A stretch of DNA of 7,516 bases from assembly GCA_007127575.1 (NCBI GenBank), contig SKZC01000445.1:1-7516 (forward strand). Reading direction: 5' to 3'. Positions 1 to 6,718 of the stretch are shown in pieces. How positions within the stretch are numbered: position 1 is the stretch's first letter; each line of letters begins with the position of its first letter. Made by a program: the position numbers and the translations under genes. This DNA is from Gemmatimonadota bacterium. Its GTDB lineage: Bacteria > Gemmatimonadota > Gemmatimonadetes > Longimicrobiales > Gaopeijiaceae. Under the pieces are notes generated by a model that saw only the letters and a program-made list of their open reading frames with translations, ran no database searches and had not been told where the DNA came from.

Positions 1-881
1 GGGGCCGAGGCGACCGGCCCCTGCGCATCGCTCTCCCGAACAAGGGAAGGCTATCGGAGGACTCGCTGAAGCTCTTCGAGCAAGCGGGACTCAAGGCCCA
101 GTTCCGGGCTCACCGGGCCCTGGTGGCGTCTCTGGGGGACCGCTTCCAGGCCATCTTCGTCCGGGCCCAGGACGTGCCGGAGTTCGTGGCGGACGGGGCC
201 GCGGAGCTGGGGATCACGGGAAGCGACCTGGTGGCGGAGGCGGGACGGGAGATCCCCGAGCTCCTGGATCTGGGGTTCGGAAAGTGTCGCCTCGTTGTGG
301 CGGTACCAGACGACAGCCCCGTGACGTCGCCGGAGGAGATCCCTCCCGGAACCCGAGTGGCCACCTCCTTTCCCGGAGTCACCACCCGGTACTTCCAGGA
401 TCTGGAGATCCCGGTGCGGATCGCCCCGGTGTCGGGAGCGGCGGAGATCGCCCCGCACCTGGGGGTGGCCGAAGCCATCGTGGACCTGGTCTCCACTGGA
501 TCCACCCTGCGGGTCCACCGCCTTCGGTCGGTGGGAACCATCCTGCACTCCTCGGCGCGATTGGTAGCCCATCCCGAGAGCTACCAGGAGACGGGGCTCC
601 GGGAGGAGGTGGACGGTCTGGTGGCGGCCCTGGGATCCGTTCTCCGGGCAGAGCGAAAGCGCTATCTCATGGCCAACGTTCCCCGGGATCGCCTGGACGA
701 GGTCCGGGAGATTCTGCCTGGAATCTCGGGCCCCACCATCGTGGACGTCCTGGACCGCGGTTCCTGGGTGGCGGTCCACGCCGTGGTGGACGACCACCGG
801 GTGTACGAGATCATCGGGGAGCTGAAGGCGCTGGGAGCCGAGGGGCTGCTCATCACCCGCATCGAGAGGTTGATGCCGTGA
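1..881 (+). CDS. hisG: ATP phosphoribosyltransferase, long form (5' partial)
   Basis: Catalyses the first, committed step of histidine synthesis: ATP + PRPP to phosphoribosyl-ATP, in the cytoplasm. The frame is open from base 3 and gives 292 visible residues. LRIALPNKGRL (visible residues 7-17) matches the N-terminal start of the HisG fold, so only a few residues are missing. No ATG, GTG or TTG lies upstream in frame, so the start is outside the window. The PRPP-binding loop DLVSTGSTLR is at visible residues 161-170. From about residue 217 (ERKRYLMANVPRD) to the end is the ACT-like HisG_C regulatory domain, ending GLLITRIERLMP. This is the long, self-regulated form (E. coli-type, about 300 residues); in this family the C-terminal domain mediates feedback inhibition by histidine, so no HisZ partner is expected. 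The TGA overlaps the GTG of hisD. Any promoter or leader lies upstream and cannot be seen. Confidence 0.96.
   Translation, partial: GRGDRPLRIALPNKGRLSEDSLKLFEQAGLKAQFRAHRALVASLGDRFQAIFVRAQDVPEFVADGAAELGITGSDLVAEAGREIPELLDLGFGKCRLVVAVPDDSPVTSPEEIPPGTRVATSFPGVTTRYFQDLEIPVRIAPVSGAAEIAPHLGVAEAIVDLVSTGSTLRVHRLRSVGTILHSSARLVAHPESYQETGLREEVDGLVAALGSVLRAERKRYLMANVPRDRLDEVREILPGISGPTIVDVLDRGSWVAVHAVVDDHRVYEIIGELKALGAEGLLITRIERLMP
864..869 (+). promoter_or_regulatory. ribosome binding site of hisD
   Basis: GAGAGG lies inside the last codons of hisG and ends 8 bases before the GTG at 878. It supports GTG 878 as the hisD start rather than any other in-frame codon of the long open frame that reaches back into hisG. 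Confidence 0.55.
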
Positions 882-2263
882 GTGAGGCCCCCGCGGACGG
901 CCTCTTGGCGGTGGACGGAGCGCTGGACGAGCTCCCTCCGGAGGACCTGCGACTCCTTCTGGATCGGGAGCTCCCGGACGCCGGGGAGCTGGAGGACGGG
1001 GTCCGAGCCATAGTGCGAGAGGTGCGCACGGAAGGAGACACCGTCCTCTTCCGGATGGCACGAGAGCTGGACGATGTGGAGCTGGACGCCCTGGAGGTAC
1101 CCCGGGCCCGGTGGGCCCAGGCGTTGAAGGGGCTGGACCCTCTTCTCCGGAAGGCGCTGGAGCGGGCGGCTCGTAACCTGGAAGGGTTCCACCGGGCCCA
1201 GATTCCCCCCCCGGTCCGGTTCACCTCCGAACCGGGGGTTCGGGTTGGGCGGCGCTCCGTTCCCCTGGAGGCTGTCGGGGTGTACGCCCCTGGAGGACGG
1301 GCGGTCTACCCCAGCTCCGTCCTCATGGGGGTGGTTCCCGCCCGGACGGCGGGGGTGGAAGAGATCGTGGTGGCCTCCCCCCCGGGCCCATCGGGCGAGC
1401 CTCCGCCGGAGGTGCTGGCGGCGTGTGAGGTGGCCGGCGCCACTCGCCTCTTCGCGCTGGGGGGTGCCGGGGCCGTGGCCGCATTGGCCTATGGAACCGA
1501 ATCCGTTCCTCGCGTTCGCGCCGTGGTGGGCCCGGGGAACCGTTGGGTCACCGAGGCTAAGCGGCAGGTGGCAGGCGAAGTGCGAGTGGACTCCCCCGCC
1601 GGGCCGTCGGAAGTGCTGGTGGTGGCGGGGCCCCAGGCGGACCCGCTCCTGGTGGCGGCGGAGCTGGTGGCTCAGGCGGAACACGACCCCGACGCCGCCG
1701 TGGTGGCCGTCACCTGGGACGGGGAGCTGGCCGGAAGCATCCGGGATGCCCTGGTGGAGGAGGTGCGGCAGGCCCCCCGGCGGGAGACGGTGGAGTCGGC
1801 CCTCAGAGGCCGAGGAGCGCTCCTCCTGGCACCTGACCGCTGGGCGGCCCTGGAGTTTGCCCGTGGCTACGCCCCCGAGCACCTGGCTCTCTATACCTCG
1901 GAGCCGCGAGCGGACCTGGAGGCGGTACCCACTTCCGGCACGGCCTTCCTGGGGGAGCCCTCGTCGGTGGCCTTCGGAGACTACCTCACCGGAGCGAACC
2001 ACGTCCTTCCCACCGCCGGCGGAGCCCATTCCTTTTCCGGTCTCTCGGTCCTGGACTTTCTCCGCTTTTACACCTGGCAGGAGCTGGATCCCTCGGGGGC
2101 CGCAGCGCTGAGGGAGGACACGATCCGGCTGGCCCGGGCCGAAGGCCTCTTCGCCCACGCCCGAGCGGCTGAACTCCGAGATCCCCGAAGGTCGGGGGAC
2201 GGATCCGGGGAGAGCTCCCCACGGCCCACCGAACGTGACGACACCATGGAGGACGAGGCATGA
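878..2263 (+). CDS. hisD: histidinol dehydrogenase
   Basis: Zinc- and NAD-dependent enzyme that oxidises L-histidinol to histidinal and then histidine, the last two steps. 461 residues against about 430 usually. The GTG start overlaps the hisG stop (GTGA) and has a good Shine-Dalgarno. Family signatures seen: GVYAPGGRAVYPSSVLM (134-150), GPGNRWVTEAK (218-228) and AGPSEV (241-246). The four zinc ligands known from E. coli HisD align as Q266 and H269 (AQAEH), D368 (FGDYL) and H427 (FAHARA), with nearly identical spacing. The general base/acid pair is E334-H335 in YAPEHL. Odd points: a Trp replaces the usual aromatic Tyr/Phe in GNRWV, and a hydrophilic Gly/Ser/Pro/acidic tail (about 436-461) continues past the normal end. 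The frame stays open far upstream inside hisG, but that part is a shadow. The TGA overlaps the ATG of hisC. Confidence 0.97.
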   Translation: MSEAPADGLLAVDGALDELPPEDLRLLLDRELPDAGELEDGVRAIVREVRTEGDTVLFRMARELDDVELDALEVPRARWAQALKGLDPLLRKALERAARNLEGFHRAQIPPPVRFTSEPGVRVGRRSVPLEAVGVYAPGGRAVYPSSVLMGVVPARTAGVEEIVVASPPGPSGEPPPEVLAACEVAGATRLFALGGAGAVAALAYGTESVPRVRAVVGPGNRWVTEAKRQVAGEVRVDSPAGPSEVLVVAGPQADPLLVAAELVAQAEHDPDAAVVAVTWDGELAGSIRDALVEEVRQAPRRETVESALRGRGALLLAPDRWAALEFARGYAPEHLALYTSEPRADLEAVPTSGTAFLGEPSSVAFGDYLTGANHVLPTAGGAHSFSGLSVLDFLRFYTWQELDPSGAAALREDTIRLARAEGLFAHARAAELRDPRRSGDGSGESSPRPTERDDTMEDEA

Positions 2264-3390
2264 CGCCCTTCCCTCGAAACGCCTACCGTGAACTGGTGCC
2301 CTATGTCCCGGATCGCCGGTCCGTGCCGGTGGACCTCTCGGACAACACGAACCTCTGGGGACCTCACCCCGCCGCCGCTCGGGTCCTGGCCGAAGCGGAC
2401 GGAGCCGACCTGACCCGGTACCCGTCGGGATACGGGGAAGAGCTGAAGGAGGCCGTGGCCCGGCGATACGATATCCCCCTGGAGGCCATCGCCACTGACT
2501 GCGGATCCGACGACCTCTTGGACTCGGCCTTCCGGGCCTCGTGCGACCCAGGGGACCGGGTGACCTTTCCCGCACCCACCTTCGGGATGGTTCCCCTCCT
2601 CGCCCGGATGAACGCCCTGGAGGCTCACCCCATCCCCTCTCCCAACGCCGACAACGCGTCGGAGGGGACACCGGCGTCGTTTCTTCCCCCTCCGGAGGCG
2701 CTTCTCGAGCCCGGACCGTCGGCCATCTACGTATGCTCCCCGAACAACCCCACCGGGGAGGTGGCCTCCCGGGAGTGGCTACTCACCCTCCTGGACGCCG
2801 CCGGAGGCCCCGGGGGACCCGTCCTGGTGGTGGATGAAGCCTACGCCGAATTCCACGACTTCTCCCTCCTCCGCCAGGCGCCGTCCAGCCCCCGGGTGGT
2901 GGTGACCCGGACCCTCTCCAAGGCCTACGGTTTGGCGGGACTCCGGGTGGGCTACGCCGTAGGCGACCCGGAGCTGATTCACGAGATCGAGAAGTCCCGT
3001 GGGCCGTACAAGGTGGGGCGGATCCCGGAGAAGGCGGCGGCGGCGGCAGTGGCGGACTCCGGGGATTGGCTGACGGGGATCGTGTCCGATGTGCAGAGGA
3101 ACCGGGACCGGCTTCGAGTCGAGCTGGAGGAGCGCGGCTTCCGCCCCCTCCCGTCGGGCGCCAACTTCCTCTTCGTTCCCGTGGGCCCCTCACCGGAAGC
3201 CGGCGCCTCCCCGGCCACGGAATCGCCGCCTGCCCGGCTGGCCATCTCGCTCCGGAAGCAGGGCGTGGCCGTGAGGCCCTTTGCGGATCTTCCCGGGGTG
3301 GGAGGGGGTCTCCGGATCACGGTGGGACCCTGGGAGGCCATGGACCGACTGCTGGAAGGGTTGGACACGGCCCTCCAGGACGGACGCTGA
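2260..3390 (+). CDS. hisC: histidinol-phosphate aminotransferase
   Basis: PLP-dependent fold-type I aminotransferase that converts imidazole-acetol phosphate and glutamate to L-histidinol phosphate. 376 residues. ATG 2260 overlaps the hisD stop (ATGA), with GGAGG at 2248-2252, 7 bases upstream. PLP and substrate residues visible: Y54 (TRYPSGYG), PNNPTG (161-166, N163), D192 and Y195 (VVDEAY), the Schiff-base lysine K221 in TLSKAYGLAG, R229, and the carboxylate-binding R352 in LRITVG. Odd points: the usual SSNENPxG segment reads SDNTNLWG (27-34), and the motif that normally reads RxPFNV reads RGPYKV (247-252). A Pro/Ala/Ser-rich insertion (about 309-325) lies before the C-terminal strand region. 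These suggest a divergent subgroup, but the operon position makes the HisC role by far the most likely; another aminotransferase specificity cannot be excluded from sequence alone. Confidence 0.9.
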   Translation: MTPFPRNAYRELVPYVPDRRSVPVDLSDNTNLWGPHPAAARVLAEADGADLTRYPSGYGEELKEAVARRYDIPLEAIATDCGSDDLLDSAFRASCDPGDRVTFPAPTFGMVPLLARMNALEAHPIPSPNADNASEGTPASFLPPPEALLEPGPSAIYVCSPNNPTGEVASREWLLTLLDAAGGPGGPVLVVDEAYAEFHDFSLLRQAPSSPRVVVTRTLSKAYGLAGLRVGYAVGDPELIHEIEKSRGPYKVGRIPEKAAAAAVADSGDWLTGIVSDVQRNRDRLRVELEERGFRPLPSGANFLFVPVGPSPEAGASPATESPPARLAISLRKQGVAVRPFADLPGVGGGLRITVGPWEAMDRLLEGLDTALQDGR

Positions 3391-3410
3391 GGAGACACGG
3401 GACGACACGA
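3391..3410 (+). other. hisC-hisH spacer, the only real gap in the operon
   Basis: Twenty bases between the hisC TGA and the hisH ATG. It begins with GGAG right after the stop (GAGGAG including the stop codon bases), 16 bases from the ATG and therefore too far for an ideal Shine-Dalgarno; GGGA at 3399-3402 is better placed (8 bases) but weak. No promoter-like or hairpin element can be supported in so short a stretch. Confidence 0.5.
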
Positions 3411-4019
3411 ATGGATGTGGCGCTCTTCGACTACGGGGCCGGAAACCTCCACTCCCTGAAGAAGGGGTTGGAGGCCGGAGGGGGAACGGTGACCATCACC
3501 CCGGACTGGGATCGGGCCCTCTCGGCGGAAGCCCTCGTGCTCCCGGGTGTGGGTTCCTTCGGCGCGGCGGTGCGCTCCCTCCGGGACCGGGAGGAGGACG
3601 TGCGGGAGGCGTTGGAGGCCGGGCTTCCCTGCCTGGGGATCTGTCTGGGGATGCAGCTCTTCTTCGCCGAGAGCGAGGAGGGGGAAGGGACGGGAATCGG
3701 ACTCCTTCCGGGACGGGTGCGGAAGCTCAAGGGGCGACGGGTGCCCCAGATGGGGTGGAACGACGTGGCCGCCGAGGGAGACACCCTGTTCCGAGCCACC
3801 GACCCGGGGCAAGGCCTGGTGGCCTACTACGCCAATTCCTATGTCTGCGAGCTCACCGGCGATCCCTCCCCCATCATCGCCTGGTCCGAGTACGAGGGAG
3901 AACGTTTCCCTGCGGCGGTTCGGCGAGGCCGGGCCGTGGGCGTCCAGTTCCACCCGGAGAAGAGCTCCTCCCCGGGTCTCCGGCTCCTGAAGAACTTCCT
4001 GGAGGAGGCCGCCCGGTGA
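3411..4019 (+). CDS. hisH: imidazole glycerol phosphate synthase, glutaminase subunit
   Basis: Class I glutamine amidotransferase that releases ammonia from glutamine and channels it into HisF, the cyclase partner encoded two genes downstream. 202 residues, a normal length. The ATG at 3411 is chosen because MDVALFDYGAGNLHSL matches the canonical HisH N terminus; the open frame upstream to 3066 lies inside hisC and is a shadow. The catalytic triad is complete: nucleophile C78 in LGICLGMQLFF, and H181 and E183 in VGVQFHPEKS. The oxyanion-strand motif PGVGSFG is at 45-51. PQMGWNDV (112-119) and VAYYANSYV (137-145) are other family blocks. It is the only gene in the operon not touching its upstream neighbour, with a weak ribosome binding site. 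Its TGA overlaps the GTG of hisA. Confidence 0.96.
   Translation: MDVALFDYGAGNLHSLKKGLEAGGGTVTITPDWDRALSAEALVLPGVGSFGAAVRSLRDREEDVREALEAGLPCLGICLGMQLFFAESEEGEGTGIGLLPGRVRKLKGRRVPQMGWNDVAAEGDTLFRATDPGQGLVAYYANSYVCELTGDPSPIIAWSEYEGERFPAAVRRGRAVGVQFHPEKSSSPGLRLLKNFLEEAAR
4001..4008 (+). promoter_or_regulatory. ribosome binding site of hisA
   Basis: GGAGGAGG in the last codons of hisH ends 7 bases before GTG 4016. This strong Shine-Dalgarno decides the otherwise hidden GTG start of hisA, which overlaps the hisH stop. Confidence 0.7.
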
Positions 4020-4729
4020 TCGCGGTTCCGGCGGTGGACCTCCGGGGCGGTCGCTGCGTGCAGCTCGTGGGGGGACGTCCGGAGGAGGAGCGCGTCTCCC
4101 TTCCGGACCCGCCGGCGGTGGCCCTCCGGTGGCGGGAGACGGGGTTCCGTCACCTCCACGTGGTGGACCTGGACTCGGCGTTGGGAGAGGGGGACAACCG
4201 GGAGCTGATCCGGAAGGTGAGGGAGGCCACCGACGCCGAGATTCAGGTGGGCGGAGGAATCCGGGACACCGAGTCCGCCGACGCCCTTTTAGGGGAGGGC
4301 GTGGATCGGGTTGTGGTGGGGACTCGGGCCATCGACGATGCCACCTGGCTCCGGAAGCTGGCGGAGCGTCATCCGGGCCGAGTGGTGGTGGCGGCGGATG
4401 TCCGGGACGGGGTCGTCCTGCGTCGGGGGTGGACGGAGTCCACAGAGCTGGCCGTCCATCGCTTCCTCCCCTCCCTTCAGGACCTTCCCCTGGCAGGGGT
4501 CCTCTGCACCGACGTGGGGCGAGAAGGGAGGATGACCGGGATCGAGCGAGGGGAAGTGTTGGAGGTTCTGGAGGCCTCGCCGCATCCGGTATGGGTGTCG
4601 GGGGGGATCGGGACGATGGAGGATCTTCGCACCTTGGCGGAGCTGGACGCCCACGGGGCCGTGTTGGGGATGGCCCTCTACACCGGCGCCCTGGATGGGG
4701 CCCTTGTGGCACAGGAGTTTGGATCATGA
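4016..4729 (+). CDS. hisA: ProFAR isomerase (phosphoribosylformimino-AICAR-phosphate isomerase)
   Basis: Amadori-type isomerase that turns ProFAR into PRFAR, the substrate of HisH:HisF. 237 residues, a half-barrel-duplicated (beta-alpha)8 protein. The start is GTG 4016 (VIAVPAVDLRGG), backed by a strong GGAGGAGG and the canonical HisA N terminus. Catalytic aspartates are D8 (PAVDLRGG) and D128 (VAADVRDG). Phosphate-binding glycines are in QVGGGIRD (77-84, first half) and VSGGIG (194-199, second half). T165 of the CTDV segment is kept, but the loop that usually reads RDGTLxG is REGRMTG (169-175). QVGGGIR, rather than the SGGIR of actinobacterial PriA, argues for plain HisA, not the dual HisA/TrpF enzyme. 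The upstream open frame from 3281 is a shadow. The TGA overlaps the ATG of hisB. Confidence 0.95.
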   Translation: MIAVPAVDLRGGRCVQLVGGRPEEERVSLPDPPAVALRWRETGFRHLHVVDLDSALGEGDNRELIRKVREATDAEIQVGGGIRDTESADALLGEGVDRVVVGTRAIDDATWLRKLAERHPGRVVVAADVRDGVVLRRGWTESTELAVHRFLPSLQDLPLAGVLCTDVGREGRMTGIERGEVLEVLEASPHPVWVSGGIGTMEDLRTLAELDAHGAVLGMALYTGALDGALVAQEFGS

Positions 4730-5274
4730 GCCGAATCGAACGGGAGACCCGGGAGACCCAGATCTCCCTTGCGGTGGAGCGAGGTACGGGAGAGACCGAG
4801 GTGGCCACGGGGGACCGCTTCCTGGACCACATGCTGGAGACGCTGGCCCGGTACGCGGCCCTGGATCTCACGGTGGAGGCCCAGGGGGACCTTCGGCACC
4901 ACCTGGTGGAGGACGTGGCCATCACCCTGGGGCTGGCCCTTCGAGTGGAGCTCCCGGAGCGAGCCGAACGCTACGGGTGGGCTATGGTGCCCATGGATGA
5001 GGCTCTGGTACAGGCCGCCGTGGACGTGGGAGGGCGCCCCTACTATGTAGGCCGCCTGCCCTCCCACCTCTATGAGCACTTCCTCCAGAGCCTGGCGGTG
5101 AACCTGGGCGCCACGCTCCACGTGAAGGTGGTCCGGGGACGGGACCGCCACCACATCGTGGAGGCTGCGGTGAAGGCCACGGGGCTGGCTTTGCGCCAGG
5201 CCATGAGAGAAGGGACGGACGTCTTCAGCACCAAGGGTTCGGTGAAGCTGGACATCTCGCCGGGGACGGACTGA
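4726..5274 (+). CDS. hisB: imidazoleglycerol-phosphate dehydratase, compact form
   Basis: Dehydrates imidazole glycerol phosphate to imidazole acetol phosphate. 182 residues, shorter than the usual roughly 195-200-residue single-domain enzyme and without the N-terminal histidinol-phosphate phosphatase of E. coli HisB. ATG 4726 overlaps the hisA stop, with AGGAG at 4713-4717, 8 bases upstream. The two-manganese site looks complete: H35 (FLDHML), H58, H59 and E62 (RHHLVED), H132 (TLHVKV), H142, H143 and E146 (DRHHIVEA). VPMDEAL (88-94) and GRPYYV (103-108) are recognisable. Shortened places: GDL is followed by one residue before HH instead of about four; the GDKxGIxRYG loop is reduced to ERAERYG; and the region between GRPY and the EHFLQSLA helix is short. 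The usual PSTKG end is FSTKGSV, with an extra KLDISPGTD. The gene lies between hisA and hisF, not before hisH. The family call is firm; the subgroup is unusual. Confidence 0.93.
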   Translation: MSRIERETRETQISLAVERGTGETEVATGDRFLDHMLETLARYAALDLTVEAQGDLRHHLVEDVAITLGLALRVELPERAERYGWAMVPMDEALVQAAVDVGGRPYYVGRLPSHLYEHFLQSLAVNLGATLHVKVVRGRDRHHIVEAAVKATGLALRQAMREGTDVFSTKGSVKLDISPGTD

Positions 5275-5275
5275 G

Positions 5276-6067
5276 ATGCTCCGACCTCGAATCATCGTCT
5301 GCCTCGACGTCGAGGGGGGACGGGTGGTGAAGGGCACTCAATTTCGGAACCTGCGGGACGTAGGCGACCCGGTGGAGCTGGCCCGCCGCTATGAGGAGGA
5401 AGGTGCCGACGAGGTGGTCTTCCTGGACATCACGGCGTCCCACGAGAAGCGCGGGACCCTCCTGGAGACGGTCCAGCGCACCGCGGAGGTCCGCTTCATC
5501 CCCCTCACCGTGGGAGGCGGCGTCCGGACGGTGGAGGACATGGGGGAGCTTCTCAGGGCCGGGGCCGACAAGATCTCGGTGAACAGCTCTGCGGTCCGGC
5601 GGCCCGAGCTCCTCACGGAAGGAGCGGAGCTCTTTGGGAGCCAGTGCATCGTGGCCAGCGTGGACGCCGCCCGGAATCCTCCGTCGGAGTCCGGGGAAGT
5701 GGGATGGACCCACTATACCCATGGGGGCCGCAAGCCCACCGGCTTGGATGCGGTGGAGTGGGCCCGGGAATGCGCCCAGCGCGGCGCGGGGGAGATCCTC
5801 CTCACCAGCATCGACCAGGACGGGGCCCGCACGGGCTACGACCTCCTCCTCACCCGTTCGGTGGCGGAGCGGGTGTCAGTACCCGTCATCGCCTCGGGAG
5901 GGGCGGGGTCCCACGAGCATCTCCGGGACGGGCTCACCGATGGAAGGGCCGACGCCGTCCTCCTGGCGGGGATCCTCCACGACGGGCTCACCACCGTGAG
6001 GAAGATCAAGGCGGACCTGGCGGAGTGGGGGGTCCCGGTGCGACCGATCCCCGAGGGAACGACATGA
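5276..6067 (+). CDS. hisF: imidazole glycerol phosphate synthase, cyclase subunit
   Basis: Uses ammonia from HisH to convert PRFAR into imidazole glycerol phosphate plus AICAR. 263 residues, slightly longer than the usual 252-258. ATG 5276 follows the hisB TGA after one base; its own Shine-Dalgarno is weak, so translation probably depends on coupling to hisB. Catalytic residues are D11 (IIVCLDVEGG) and D130 (VASVDAA), the same numbers as in Thermotoga HisF. K19 is also kept. The ammonia-gate residues R5, E46 and K99 match, and the gate glutamate is E173 in GAGEILLTSID, six positions later than in Thermotoga because of a slightly longer loop after D130 (about 131-150, NPPSESGE). Phosphate-binding TVGGGVR (78-84) and ASGGAGS (206-212) are present. 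The TGA overlaps the ATG of hisIE. Confidence 0.97.
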   Translation: MLRPRIIVCLDVEGGRVVKGTQFRNLRDVGDPVELARRYEEEGADEVVFLDITASHEKRGTLLETVQRTAEVRFIPLTVGGGVRTVEDMGELLRAGADKISVNSSAVRRPELLTEGAELFGSQCIVASVDAARNPPSESGEVGWTHYTHGGRKPTGLDAVEWARECAQRGAGEILLTSIDQDGARTGYDLLLTRSVAERVSVPVIASGGAGSHEHLRDGLTDGRADAVLLAGILHDGLTTVRKIKADLAEWGVPVRPIPEGTT

Positions 6068-6714
6068 CCGCCCGGGACCGAAGGATACGCGCCGACAAGG
6101 ATGTAGACGGCCTGGAGTTCGACGAGAACGGCCTCATCCCGGTGGTGGCCCAGGACCGGCGGTCCGGAGCCGTCCTCATGTTGGCGTGGGCCAACGCCCA
6201 GGCTCTACGGGAAACCCTCTCCACCGGGGAGATGCACTACTGGTCCCGCTCCCGGCAGGAGCTTTGGCGGAAAGGGGCCACCTCGGGGAACGTGCAGCGC
6301 CTGGTCTCCCTTCACGGAGACTGCGACGGAGATACGGTGCTGGCGCTGGTGGAGCCCGCGGGGCCCGCGTGCCATACCGGCGACCCCACCTGTTTCGGAG
6401 CCGGAGCCGACCCCGCCCCCTCCACCACGCCGTCCCCGGAGACTCCGCTGGCTCACCTATGGGCCACTCTGGAAGCGCGGAGTCGGGAGCGTCCGGAGGG
6501 CAGCTACACCTCCCGTCTCCTGGACGACGAGAACCTCCGCGTCAAGAAGCTGGGGGAGGAAGGGGCCGAGCTTCTCACGGCCCTGGTGCGAGGCCGCCCC
6601 CAAGGGATCCGGGAGGAGGCGGCGGACCTCGTCTACCACCTCCTGGTGGCCCTCCTGGGGGCCGGCGTCCGGTGGGAGGAGGTGGAGGAGGTCCTGGCGG
6701 GTCGGCGGCGGTAA
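6064..6714 (+). CDS. hisI: bifunctional phosphoribosyl-AMP cyclohydrolase / phosphoribosyl-ATP pyrophosphatase
   Basis: HisIE fusion performing steps 2 and 3: pyrophosphate removal from PR-ATP (HisE part) and ring opening of PR-AMP (HisI part). 216 residues, usual for the fusion. ATG 6064 overlaps the hisF stop, with GAGGG at 6053-6057. HisI domain, about 15-115: SRSRQELWRKGATSGN (61-76), the metal site DCDGD (86-90), and the zinc cysteines C87, C103 (GPACHTG) and C110 (TCF). A Pro/Thr-rich linker (about 113-128) joins it to HisE, about 129-216: RLLDDENLRVKKLGEEGAEL (151-170) with acidic residues E165, E166 and E169, then EEAADLVYHLL (184-194) with E184, E185 and D188. It is the last gene of the operon; its TAA is 4 bp from the stop of the convergent kinase. 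Confidence 0.96.
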   Translation: MTARDRRIRADKDVDGLEFDENGLIPVVAQDRRSGAVLMLAWANAQALRETLSTGEMHYWSRSRQELWRKGATSGNVQRLVSLHGDCDGDTVLALVEPAGPACHTGDPTCFGAGADPAPSTTPSPETPLAHLWATLEARSRERPEGSYTSRLLDDENLRVKKLGEEGAELLTALVRGRPQGIREEAADLVYHLLVALLGAGVRWEEVEEVLAGRRR

Positions 6715-6718
6715 TCCA

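Noticed and set aside
21..23. CTG at 21 as a possible hisG start
   Set aside because: The frame stays open to the window edge, CTG starts are rare, and HisG normally has a few residues before LRIALPNKG. The start is more likely just outside the window.
284..877. Upstream extension of the hisD frame inside hisG
   Set aside because: The translation is Gly/Pro/Arg-rich and unlike HisD, while the overlapping hisG frame is clearly real. GTG 878 with a Shine-Dalgarno fits the family start.
662..2671. Long minus-strand open frame of 669 codons antisense to hisG/hisD/hisC
   Set aside because: It lies opposite three genes with intact catalytic motifs. Its translation is rich in Gly, Arg, Pro and Ser with no recognisable domain, as expected from the few stop codons in antisense of GC-rich genes.
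4129..4725. Upstream extension of the hisB frame inside hisA (a possible N-terminal phosphatase domain)
   Set aside because: The extension is Gly/Arg-rich with no DxDGT-type phosphatase motifs, and hisA occupies the region. HisB is single-domain here.
2979..4925. Long minus-strand open frame of 648 codons antisense to hisC-hisB
   Set aside because: Low-complexity Pro/Arg/Ser translation opposite five well-supported genes; a GC-content artefact.
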